A stretch of DNA of 64,000 nucleotides, from NCBI RefSeq assembly GCF_003019815.1, contig NZ_CP027773.1, positions 879,001-943,000 of the forward strand, read 5' to 3'. Of this stretch, positions 51,167-62,691 are shown in pieces (position 1 is the first letter of the stretch; each line of letters starts with the position of its first letter). Below the pieces are notes generated by a model. It saw only the letters and a list, made by a program, of their open reading frames with translations, did not search any database and had not been told where the DNA came from. Both the position numbers and the translations under genes were made by a program. Origin of the DNA: Variovorax sp. PMC12 (GTDB lineage: Bacteria > Pseudomonadota > Gammaproteobacteria > Burkholderiales > Burkholderiaceae_C).

Positions 51167-51666
51167 TCGATTGGTACTTCGGCGCGCCGCGCCGCGCGTA
51201 TGGGCTGATCTGCCTGGCCTGCGTTCTCATGCTGGCCTTCGGGCTCTATCTGCAGCACGTGGTGGGGCTGGAGCCTTGTCCCATGTGCATCGTGCAGCGG
51301 TATGCGCTGGTGCTGGTGGCGCTGTTCACCGGCCTGGCCGGGGTGTTCCGAAACGTCGGCCTGCGCTTCACGGGTGGGCTGCTTGCGCTGGTGGCTGCAA
51401 TCGGCGGCGCCTACACGGCGGCCTCGCAAAGCTGGCTGCAGTGGTATCCGCCCGAAGTCGTGTCCTGCGGGCGCGACCTCTACGGAATGATCGAGACCTT
51501 CCCGCTGAAGCGCGCGCTGCCGATGATCTTCCGCGGCGGCGGCGACTGCTCCAAGATCGACTGGACGCTGTTCGGCCTGACGCTGGCGAACTGGTCGTTC
51601 ATTGCCTTCACGGTTCTTTCGCTGCTGCTGATCGTGCTGCTGGTGCGTTCGCGCCGCGCACGCTGA
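51151..51666 (+). CDS. dsbB: Disulfide bond formation protein DsbB
   Basis: This inner-membrane protein of about 171 residues passes electrons from DsbA to quinone. Four helices are visible. The first periplasmic cysteine pair is Cys43/Cys46 in LEPCPMCIVQRYALVL; the second pair is Cys106 (VSCGRD) and Cys133 (GGDCSKIDW). No ATG is suitably placed; TTG at 51151 or TTG at 51163 are the candidates, so the gene starts inside cysA. Co-translation with the sulfate transporter is unusual for dsbB. A terminator-like hairpin follows. Confidence 0.92.
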   Translation: MGISLIDWYFGAPRRAYGLICLACVLMLAFGLYLQHVVGLEPCPMCIVQRYALVLVALFTGLAGVFRNVGLRFTGGLLALVAAIGGAYTAASQSWLQWYPPEVVSCGRDLYGMIETFPLKRALPMIFRGGGDCSKIDWTLFGLTLANWSFIAFTVLSLLLIVLLVRSRRAR

Positions 51667-51673
51667 GATCCAT

Positions 51674-51710
51674 CGCATCGGGCGCAATGCCCCGATGCGG
51701 CCCCGGTTTT
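51674..51710 (+). terminator. Probable terminator after dsbB
   Basis: CGCATCGGG (51674-51682) pairs perfectly with CCCGATGCG (51691-51699) over an 8-base loop. A short run of four T follows at 51707-51710, after a GC-rich spacer. It likely ends the peroxiredoxin-to-dsbB transcript. Confidence 0.55.
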
Positions 51711-51823
51711 AGGGGGCCTTCAGAAACCGCAGCTAGGATGCAGCAGCAGCCTCCCCGTGCGTCCATCACGCGGCCATCCGGGCCCGCGCGGGCCGGGGGA
51801 GCGTTTCACTTCATCCTCGTTGC

Positions 51824-52978
51824 ATGCAAAAAAATCCCAAGCGGCGCTCGCGCAAGCTCGTCTACGGCATCGTGGCCCTTGCGGTCCTTGGCCTGCTGTC
51901 TCTGTTCTGGCTCAGCCCCTCCAAGAAGCCCGAGTACCTCACCGCCGCGGTGCAGCGCACCGACCTCGAGAACGCGGTGCTCGCCACCGGCGTGCTGCAG
52001 GCGCTGAAGCAGGTGGAAGTGGGGGCGCAGGTCAGCGGCCAGCTCAAGTCGCTGAAGGTGGTGCTGGGGCAGACCGTGAAGAAGGGCGACTGGCTCGCCG
52101 AGATCGACCCCGTCATCTCGCAGAACACGCTGGCGCAGGAGCAGGCCAAGCTCGACAACCTGCAGGCGCAGAAGCTCGCGAAGGAAGTGCGCATCAGGCA
52201 GGCCCAGCTCAGCTGGGCGCGCCAGCAGGAAATGCTCGCCCAGGACGCCGCCGCCAGGCAGGACATGGAAAGCGCCGACGCCGAGCTGCGCGCGCTGCGT
52301 GCCGACGGCGTATCGCTCGACGCGCAGATCCGCCAGCAGCGGCTGGCGCTGGCCTCGGCGCAGACCAACCTTTCGTACACGCGCATCGTCGCGCCCATCG
52401 ACGGCGACGTGGTGTCCATCAGCACGCTCGAAGGCCAGACCGTGGTGGCCTCGTTCCAGGTGCCCACGCTGATGAAGCTGGCCGACCTGTCGACCATGAC
52501 CGTGAAGGCCCAGGTGTCCGAAGCCGACGTGGTGCGCGTCAAGGCGGGCCAGCCGGTGTACTTCACCATCCTCGGCGACCCCGACAAGCGCTACTACGGC
52601 ACGCTGCGCGCGGTGCAGCCGTCGCCCGAGAAGATCAACAACGCGGTGTTCTTCAACGCGCTGTTCGACGTGCCCAACCCCGACCGCACGCTGCGCGTCG
52701 ACATGACGGCGCAGGTCGCGATCATGCTGGGCGAGGCCAAGCAGGCGCTGGTGGTGCCGCTGACGGCGCTCGGCGCGCGCGACAAGGACGGCCGCCAGGA
52801 AGTGCGCGTGCTGAAGCCCGACCAGAGCGTTGAAAAGCGCATGGTGCGCGTGGGCATCAGCAACAACTTCCAGGCGCAGGTGCTCGAAGGCCTGAACGAG
52901 GGCGACAACGTCATCACCGGCGACGCGTCGGCCGTGGCAGACAAGCCCGACGGCGGCCCCCGGGGCAAGTCTCAATGA
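51824..52978 (+). CDS. macA: MacA-type periplasmic adaptor of an ABC exporter
   Basis: This 384-residue membrane-fusion protein has one N-terminal membrane helix (LVYGIVALAVLGLLSLFWL), a biotinyl-lipoyl domain around GAQVSGQLKSLKVVLGQTVKKGDWLAEIDP, a coiled-coil hairpin at about 100-200 (DNLQAQKLAKEVRIRQ...), and beta-barrel and proximal domains with LVVPLTALGARDKDGR. It links MacB to an outer-membrane channel. Its stop overlaps the macB ATG. The three exporter genes form one overlapping run. Confidence 0.93.
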   Translation: MQKNPKRRSRKLVYGIVALAVLGLLSLFWLSPSKKPEYLTAAVQRTDLENAVLATGVLQALKQVEVGAQVSGQLKSLKVVLGQTVKKGDWLAEIDPVISQNTLAQEQAKLDNLQAQKLAKEVRIRQAQLSWARQQEMLAQDAAARQDMESADAELRALRADGVSLDAQIRQQRLALASAQTNLSYTRIVAPIDGDVVSISTLEGQTVVASFQVPTLMKLADLSTMTVKAQVSEADVVRVKAGQPVYFTILGDPDKRYYGTLRAVQPSPEKINNAVFFNALFDVPNPDRTLRVDMTAQVAIMLGEAKQALVVPLTALGARDKDGRQEVRVLKPDQSVEKRMVRVGISNNFQAQVLEGLNEGDNVITGDASAVADKPDGGPRGKSQ

Positions 52979-54975
52979 CGCAGCAGGCCGAACGGCCGCT
53001 GCTGAGCCTGCGCGGCATCGGGCGCAGCTTTCCCTCGGGCGAGCAGGAAGTGCAGGTGCTGAAGGACGTGAACCTCGACATCGGCAGCGGGGAAATGCTG
53101 GCCATCGTCGGCGCCTCGGGCTCGGGCAAGTCGACGCTGATGAACATCCTGGGCTGCCTCGACCGGCCGAGCGCGGGCACCTACATGGTGTCGGGCAAGG
53201 ACGTGGGCACGCTCGACAGCGACGCGCTGGCCGAGCTGCGGCGCGAGCATTTCGGCTTCATCTTCCAGCGCTACCACCTGATGCAGCACCTGACGGCCGC
53301 CGGCAACGTCGAGGTACCCGCGGTGTACGCCGGCACCGACGGCGAGGCGCGCGACGCCCGCGCGCGCCAGCTGCTGGCGCGGCTGGGCCTGGGCGACCGC
53401 ACCGAGCACCGGCCGAGCCAGCTCTCGGGCGGGCAGCAGCAGCGCGTGAGCATCGCGCGCGCGCTCATGAACGGCGGGCAGGTGATCCTGGCCGACGAGC
53501 CGACCGGCGCGCTCGACAGCAAGAGCGGCCAGGAGGTGATCGCCATCCTGCGCGAGCTGCATGCGCAGGGCCACACCGTCATCATCGTGACGCACGACAT
53601 GCAGGTGGCGAGCTGCACGGAACGCATCATCGAGATCGCCGACGGCGTGATCGTGCGCGACCGGCCGAACGTGCCCACCGCCGCGGCGCCCGCGCAGCCG
53701 GCGCAGGCCGATGCCTCCGCGGCACCAGCTGGCGCGATGACCCGGCCCAGGCTGGGCATCGCGCGCTTCAGCACCGGCTGGGCGCGATTCGCCGAAGCCT
53801 TCCGCATGGCCTGGCGCTCGATGATGGCGCACCGCATGCGCACGGCGCTGACCATGCTGGGCATCATCATCGGCATCACTTCGGTGGTGTCGATCGTGGC
53901 CATCGGGGAGGGCGCCAAGCGCTTCGTGCTGTCGGACATCAGGGCCATCGGCACCAACACGCTCGACGTGTACCCGGGGCACGATTTCGGCGACGACAAG
54001 GCCTCGAGCATCCGCACGCTGACGCCGTCCGACCTCGACGCGCTGGCGGCGCAGCCCTATGTGCACAGCGTGACGCCTTCCACCTCGCGAAGCCTGCGGC
54101 TGCGCTACCGCAGCGTGGACATCAACGGCATGGTGAACGGCGTGAGCGACAGCTTCTTCCGGGTGCGCGACATCCAGATGGCGAGCGGCGCGGCCTTCAC
54201 GGCCAGCGACGTGCGGCACCAGTCGCAGGTGGCGGTGATCGACCAGAACACGCGGCGCAAGCTGTTTCCCGAGGGCACCGATCCGCTGGGCAAGATCATC
54301 CTGGTGGGCAACCTGCCGTGCACGGTGATCGGCGTGTCGCAGGAGAAGAAGAACATGTTCGGCGAGAACAAGTCGCTCAACATCTGGCTGCCCTACAGCA
54401 CGGGCGCGAGCCGGATCTTCGGGCAGCAGCACTTCGACAGCATCACCGTGCGCATCCGCGACGACCAGCCGACCAAGGCGGCGGAGGACAGCGTGGTCAA
54501 GCTGCTCACCATGCGCCACGGCAGCAAGGATTTCTTCACCTTCAACATGGACAGCATCGTGAAGACGGCGGAGCGCACGAGCCAGTCGCTCACGCTGCTG
54601 CTGTCGCTCATTGCGGTGATCTCTTTGGTGGTGGGCGGCATCGGCGTGATGAACATCATGCTGGTGTCGGTGACCGAGCGCACCCGCGAGATCGGCATCC
54701 GCATGGCCGTGGGCGCGCGCCAGAGCGACGTGCTGCAGCAGTTCCTGACCGAGGCGGTGCTGGTGTGCCTGGTGGGCGGGCTGATCGGCGTGACGCTGTC
54801 GTACGGCATCAGCTTTCTGTTTTCGCTCTTCGTCAAGCAATGGCAAATGATCTTTTCGATGGGGGCCGTGGTGTCGGCGTTTCTTTGCGCTTCGCTGATC
54901 GGCGTGCTGTTCGGCTACCTGCCGGCGCGCAACGCCGCGCGGCTGGACCCGATCGAGGCGTTGGCTCGTGAGTAG
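52975..54975 (+). CDS. macB: MacB-type ABC exporter, ATPase-permease fusion
   Basis: This 666-residue protein has an N-terminal ABC domain (about 1-235: Walker A GASGSGKST, signature LSGGQQQRVSIARAL, Walker B ILADEPTGALD, switch His in VTHDM), a linker rich in Ala and Pro, a first helix near residue 300 (LTMLGIIIGITSVVSIVAIG), a large periplasmic MacB domain (about 320-540) and three C-terminal helices of the FtsX type (LLLSLIAVISLVVGGIGVMN and later). It exports peptides or macrolides across the outer membrane by a mechanotransmission cycle. The substrate is unknown. Confidence 0.94.
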   Translation: MTQQAERPLLSLRGIGRSFPSGEQEVQVLKDVNLDIGSGEMLAIVGASGSGKSTLMNILGCLDRPSAGTYMVSGKDVGTLDSDALAELRREHFGFIFQRYHLMQHLTAAGNVEVPAVYAGTDGEARDARARQLLARLGLGDRTEHRPSQLSGGQQQRVSIARALMNGGQVILADEPTGALDSKSGQEVIAILRELHAQGHTVIIVTHDMQVASCTERIIEIADGVIVRDRPNVPTAAAPAQPAQADASAAPAGAMTRPRLGIARFSTGWARFAEAFRMAWRSMMAHRMRTALTMLGIIIGITSVVSIVAIGEGAKRFVLSDIRAIGTNTLDVYPGHDFGDDKASSIRTLTPSDLDALAAQPYVHSVTPSTSRSLRLRYRSVDINGMVNGVSDSFFRVRDIQMASGAAFTASDVRHQSQVAVIDQNTRRKLFPEGTDPLGKIILVGNLPCTVIGVSQEKKNMFGENKSLNIWLPYSTGASRIFGQQHFDSITVRIRDDQPTKAAEDSVVKLLTMRHGSKDFFTFNMDSIVKTAERTSQSLTLLLSLIAVISLVVGGIGVMNIMLVSVTERTREIGIRMAVGARQSDVLQQFLTEAVLVCLVGGLIGVTLSYGISFLFSLFVKQWQMIFSMGAVVSAFLCASLIGVLFGYLPARNAARLDPIEALARE

Positions 54976-56374
54976 CGCGCGTTCTTTTCATCGGTGCGCC
55001 GTGGTTGCGGCCGCCGCATTGGCGCTCGGCGGGTGCACGCTGTTCCAGCCGGTGGCGCGCGAGCAGCAGCCGTTGAGCGTGCCTTCGGCGTGGCGGCAGC
55101 AGGCGGCGTCGGCCGATGCATCGAATGCCGCCGCGATGCCGTCCGAGCGATGGTGGACGGCCTTCCGCGATCCGCAGCTGGACGCTCTGATCGACCACGC
55201 ACTGCTCACCAACAACGACCTGGCGGCCGCGGGCATCCGCGTGCAGCGTGCGCAGTTGCAGGCCGGCCTTGCCAACACCAACCTCACGCCGAGCGTGGCG
55301 GGCCAGCTCAACACGAGTCGCGGCCATGACCTCCAGCGCGGCGGCGGAGCGGGCTCGACCTCCAGTTCGCTGGTCACGCTGAGCTACGAGCTCGACCTGT
55401 GGGGGCGCCTCGCGGCATTGCGCAGCGCCGCCGACTGGGAGTTGAAGGCCACCGTGGCCGACCGCCGGGCCGCCGCGCTCGCGCTGGTCGGCACGACGGC
55501 GGGCCTCTACTGGCAGACCGGCTACCTGAACCAGCGCATTGCACTGAGCGAAGCGGGCATCGAGGACGGCCGGCGCATCCTGGCGCTGGTGCGCACCAAG
55601 TACGCGGCCGGCGCGGTGTCGGGGCTGGACGTGGCGCAGGCCGGCCAGAACCTGGCGACGCAGGAGGCGGCGCATACGCAACTGCTGCAGCAGCGCGTGG
55701 AGGCGCGCAATGCCCTCGCGATCCTGTTCGACCTGCCGCCGGAGCCGCTGGCGGGCGAGCCCGCGCGGCTGCCGGATGCCGACGTGCCCGTCGTCGATGC
55801 CGGCGTGCCCGCCAGCCTGCTGGGCCGCCGGCCCGATCTGCAGGCGGCGGAACTGCGCTTGCGTGGCGCGCTGGCGAATGTCGACGCCACGCGCACCGGC
55901 TTCTATCCCACGCTGAGCCTGACGGGCTCGCTCGGCACTTCGAGCACGGCGCTGGGCGATCTGCTGAGGAACCCTGTGGCCACCCTGGGCGCCGGGCTGG
56001 CGCTGCCGTTCCTGCAATGGAACACCGCGCGGCTGACGGTCGGCGTGTCGCAGACGCAGTATGAAGAAGCGGTGGTGGGGTTCAGGCAGTCGCTCTACAC
56101 GGCGCTGTCCGAGGTCGAGAACGCGCTGTCGTCGCGAACGCAGCTGCGCGAGGAGCGCATCAAGCTGGTGCTGGCGCTGCAGGAGGCGCAGCGGGCGGAG
56201 AGACTGTCCGAGGTGCGTTACAGGGCCGGAGCGACCGCGCTGCAGCCGGTTCTGGATGCCAAGGACCGGCGCCGCAGCGCCGAGGTATCGCTCGCGCTGA
56301 ACCGCCTGAACCAGTTCAACGCGACGATGACGCTCTACAAGGCCCTGGGTGGGGGCGCGGCGGTCGCGCCGTAG
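54968..56374 (+). CDS. Outer-membrane efflux lipoprotein, NodT/TolC family
   Basis: This 468-residue protein starts at GTG 54968, inside the macB end. It has a lipobox (LALGGC) and two copies of the outer membrane efflux domain, each ending in a helical hairpin. WWTAFRDPQLDALIDHAL and the LLGRRPDLQAAELRLRGALANV repeat are typical of NodT-type channels. It supplies the outer-membrane duct for MacA-MacB. It converges on the ParA-like gene with a 9-bp gap. Confidence 0.93.
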   Translation: MSSARSFHRCAVVAAAALALGGCTLFQPVAREQQPLSVPSAWRQQAASADASNAAAMPSERWWTAFRDPQLDALIDHALLTNNDLAAAGIRVQRAQLQAGLANTNLTPSVAGQLNTSRGHDLQRGGGAGSTSSSLVTLSYELDLWGRLAALRSAADWELKATVADRRAAALALVGTTAGLYWQTGYLNQRIALSEAGIEDGRRILALVRTKYAAGAVSGLDVAQAGQNLATQEAAHTQLLQQRVEARNALAILFDLPPEPLAGEPARLPDADVPVVDAGVPASLLGRRPDLQAAELRLRGALANVDATRTGFYPTLSLTGSLGTSSTALGDLLRNPVATLGAGLALPFLQWNTARLTVGVSQTQYEEAVVGFRQSLYTALSEVENALSSRTQLREERIKLVLALQEAQRAERLSEVRYRAGATALQPVLDAKDRRRSAEVSLALNRLNQFNATMTLYKALGGGAAVAP

Positions 56375-56383
56375 CGCGCAGGC

Positions 56384-57076
56384 TCAGAGCGGCAGCGTGT
56401 CGAAGGCCGCGTAGGCGGTGGCCAGCCACGACTTCACGCGTTGCCGCTCCAGCAGTCCCAGCGCATGCGGCCCTTCGCGGTCGTTCACGGCCTTCCAGAA
56501 GCTCGTGTTCTGTGCATCGATCTTGCGCATGCTCGCCTCGTGCAGGCGGGGCAGCGCGATCACGCGCGCGCCGTTGGCCGTGGCCTTGGAGAGCGACTGC
56601 GAGGCCAGCAGCATCCCGAAGTCGCTGCCGCGCCCGTAGTTCTGCACCACGATGTAGTTGGGGCGGTTGCCGAAGGTGTCGATCAGGCTGCCGAGCAGGT
56701 CGGTCGAATCCTTGCCGTCGTCCAGCACGTGCCAGAAATTGACCGTGACGCCGATCTCGGCGAACACGTCGAACAGGTCCGACTCCTTGATCCAGCGCGA
56801 CAGCGGCGCCAGCGTCTGCGCGGCGAGGTCGACGATCACGCTTTGCTGCGGGTTGGTCTCGAAGCCGTTCACCACGGTATCCAGGCCCTCGAAGCTGTCG
56901 ACCACCACCGGCGATGCGAAGCCTTCGTAGAAGCGGGTGAACGAGCTGTGCGAGCGGTCGGTGTCGAAGCCGGTGAAGGGGCGGCTGTGGTCGATGAAGT
57001 ACTGGGCCAGCACGCGTGCCGTGACCGACTTGCCGACACCGCCTTTTTCGCCGCCGATGAAATTGATGGAGCTCAT
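56384..57076 (-). CDS. ParA/MinD-like ATPase, orphan
   Basis: This 230-residue protein begins with a deviant Walker A, FIGGEKGGVGKSVTARVLA, the hallmark of ParA/MinD ATPases. VIVDLAAQTLAPLSRW is the probable Walker B region, with LAAQ where ParA proteins usually have D-x-P. The C-terminal half (NYGRGSDFGML, IALPRLHEASMRKIDAQN) resembles the mobilisation/plasmid-type group rather than chromosomal ParA. No ParB-like gene or parS-like sites are nearby. It may position or regulate another cellular component. It is cytoplasmic. Confidence 0.8.
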   Translation of the reverse strand: MSSINFIGGEKGGVGKSVTARVLAQYFIDHSRPFTGFDTDRSHSSFTRFYEGFASPVVVDSFEGLDTVVNGFETNPQQSVIVDLAAQTLAPLSRWIKESDLFDVFAEIGVTVNFWHVLDDGKDSTDLLGSLIDTFGNRPNYIVVQNYGRGSDFGMLLASQSLSKATANGARVIALPRLHEASMRKIDAQNTSFWKAVNDREGPHALGLLERQRVKSWLATAYAAFDTLPL

Positions 57077-57160
57077 GTACTGCTGCTGCCTCTGAAGGGT
57101 TGAGGGGGTAAGGGCGATTTCATTCTAGGGGCGCCGCCTTGCGGCTCCGCGTCTGACGGC

Positions 57161-57919
57161 CTACTTGGGCACGAGCGTGAAGAAGGGCATGACCACGCCC
57201 ATGATCCAGTTCTGGCCGAAGTCGAGCGCGGCGCGGCGGTATTTCTCGTCGGCCTGCGCGGCCAGCAGGTCGAGCCGGGCCACCACCTTCGACAGCTCGC
57301 GGTCGGCCACGAGGTTGCGGCCGCGGTCGCTGATCTCGGTGGCCAGCAGCAGCGGCTGGCCGTCGGGCCCGGTCTTGGAGGAGATCAGCCAGAGCGAGAT
57401 CTCGAAGTTGCGCGCGGCCCGGAAGCTGTTTTCGGCGTTCACGCCGTCGATCATGGTCTGGTCCCAGGTGTCGCCGTTGGCCTGCTTGAGCATGGTTGCC
57501 CAGCCGAACACCAGTGCCGCCACGCGGTCGCCCTGGTAGCCCTGCGGCCCGGTGTCGAAGGCCATGCGGATCGCGTCGATGCCGGTGGCGCCCTTCAGTT
57601 CGGGCAGGGGCGGGCCCTTGAGCACGGCATCCCAGGCGCGCTGGGTGGCTTCCTCCATGCTGGGCGCCGACTTGCGCCATTCGCGCGGGTTGCGCTTGTA
57701 GAGGGTGGACTGCACGCGCCTTACCGACTGGAGGTTGTCGCGCAGCGACAGGTTGGCAATGCGGTTGGCGCCGGACTGCATCCATTCCTGGCTGGCGTAG
57801 GGTTCGGCGCGCTCGGTGGATCGGACCGACGCGCAGCCCGCCACGCCGAACAGGACGGCCGCGCCCGCCAGCAGGCAGGCGCCGCGCGCCGCGAGGGTTG
57901 AAACCGGGGAATCGCTCAT
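57161..57919 (-). CDS. Lipoprotein of unknown function
   Basis: This 252-residue protein has a signal sequence with lipobox VAGC, so it is anchored in a membrane. The body is helical, with QSVRRVQSTLYKRNPREWRK, IDAIRMAFDTGPQGYQGDRVAALVFGWATML and GQNWIMGVVMPFFTLVPK. I know similar beta-proteobacterial proteins only as hypothetical. It lies between the ParA-like gene (same strand, 84 bp) and smc (divergent, 114 bp), but a role in chromosome biology is not supported by anything in the sequence. Confidence 0.7.
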   Translation of the reverse strand: MSDSPVSTLAARGACLLAGAAVLFGVAGCASVRSTERAEPYASQEWMQSGANRIANLSLRDNLQSVRRVQSTLYKRNPREWRKSAPSMEEATQRAWDAVLKGPPLPELKGATGIDAIRMAFDTGPQGYQGDRVAALVFGWATMLKQANGDTWDQTMIDGVNAENSFRAARNFEISLWLISSKTGPDGQPLLLATEISDRGRNLVADRELSKVVARLDLLAAQADEKYRRAALDFGQNWIMGVVMPFFTLVPK

Positions 57920-57986
57920 GCCCTGACGTTATCATCCACGGCTGGGGCGGCGGCCTGCTGCAAGCTGCAGGCCCGTGCAATTTTCC

Positions 57987-58019
57987 TTACAAATCAATAC
58001 CTTGGCGCTATAACCAAGG
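57987..58019 (+). promoter_or_regulatory. Promoter of smc with overlapping palindrome
   Basis: TTACAA (57987-57992) and TATAAC (58009-58014) are 16 bases apart and give a good sigma-70 match. The -10 box lies within a perfect inverted repeat CCTTGG-N8-CCAAGG (58000-58019). Transcription would begin only about a dozen bases before the GTG start, so the leader is very short and a bound repressor would block it. Confidence 0.5.
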
Positions 58020-58033
58020 CAGGCCGACAAGTC

Positions 58034-61549
<3,516 letters not shown>

Positions 61550-61565
61550 GCCGGGCGGCACACCG

Positions 61566-62669
61566 ATGAGCAGCCTCACTCTCGCCCTGACCATCCTCGG
61601 CGGCCTCGTCCTCGCGGCCGTCGTTGCCTACAACACGCTGATGTCGCGCCGCAACGCGCCGCGCCAGCCCGACGCGGTCGACGTCGCGTTGGCCGACGCC
61701 GAGCGCGCGATGTCCGGCTCGGCCGACGGCCTGGAGCCGACGCTGCACGTCGACCCCAACCAGGTGCCGGGCAGCGACCGCCACGAACCCCTGTTCGACC
61801 CCGACCTTCCGGCGCCCAGCGGCGTGCCCGTGCCGACCGGCGAGCGCCGCGGCGGGCTCGACCCGCTGATCGACGTGATCGCGCCGATCTCGCTCGACGG
61901 CCTGGCTTCCGGCGATGCCGCCATTGCCGCCATGCCGCCCACGCGGCGCGCGGGCAGCAAGCCGGTGGCCATCGAGGGGCTCAACGAACTCAGCGGCCAG
62001 TGGGAGCCACCGGTGCCGGGGCAGCGCTACAGCGCGTTCCAGGTCGGGGTGCAACTGGCCAACCGCACGGGTGCGCTCAACGAGATCGAATACTCCGAAT
62101 TCGTGGTCAAGGCGCAGGCCTTTGCCGATGCAGTCAACGGATCGCCCGAGTTTCCCGAGATGCTCGACGAAGTGGCGCGCGCCCGCGAACTCGACCAGTT
62201 CGCCAGCGCGCACGACGCGCAACTGGGCTTCGTGCTGCGCGCGCTGCACGCCGCCTGGAGCCCCGGCTACGTGCAGCAGAACGCGGCGCGGCTGGGCTTC
62301 GTGCCCGGCATCATTCCGGGGCGCATGGTTCTGCCGACCAGTGAAGTGGGGCTGCCGCCGATCCTCGGGCTGGCCTTCGACACGCAGGCCGCGCTGGCCG
62401 ACGACCCGGCCCAGTCGGCCATTCGCGAACTGAGCCTGAGCCTGGACGTGCCGCAGGTCGATCGCGCCGAAGAGCCATTCCGCCGCATGCGCGAAGCCGC
62501 CGCCACGCTCGCGCGCGAGATGGACGGCGTGGTGACCGACAGCGACGGCCAGCTGCTGCGCGACGAGACGATGGACGTGATCGGCAACGACCTCGAGCAG
62601 CTCTACGACACGCTCGACGGGCGCGACCTCGCGGCGGGATCGCCGCTGGCGCGCCGCCTCTTCAGCTAA
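61566..62669 (+). CDS. zipA: Cell division protein ZipA-like
   Basis: This 367-residue inner-membrane protein tethers the FtsZ ring. One N-terminal helix (LTLALTILGGLVLAAVVAYN) is followed by a Pro/Asp-rich linker (about 30-140) and the FtsZ-binding C-terminal domain (about 145-360: YSAFQVGVQLANRTGALNEIEYSEFV and later). The linker lacks the length of the enterobacterial one. Placement between smc and ligA is the usual beta-proteobacterial order. The ligA start follows 22 bp after the stop. Confidence 0.9.
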   Translation: MSSLTLALTILGGLVLAAVVAYNTLMSRRNAPRQPDAVDVALADAERAMSGSADGLEPTLHVDPNQVPGSDRHEPLFDPDLPAPSGVPVPTGERRGGLDPLIDVIAPISLDGLASGDAAIAAMPPTRRAGSKPVAIEGLNELSGQWEPPVPGQRYSAFQVGVQLANRTGALNEIEYSEFVVKAQAFADAVNGSPEFPEMLDEVARARELDQFASAHDAQLGFVLRALHAAWSPGYVQQNAARLGFVPGIIPGRMVLPTSEVGLPPILGLAFDTQAALADDPAQSAIRELSLSLDVPQVDRAEEPFRRMREAAATLAREMDGVVTDSDGQLLRDETMDVIGNDLEQLYDTLDGRDLAAGSPLARRLFS

Positions 62670-62691
62670 TTCGGACTTTCCGGAGACACCC

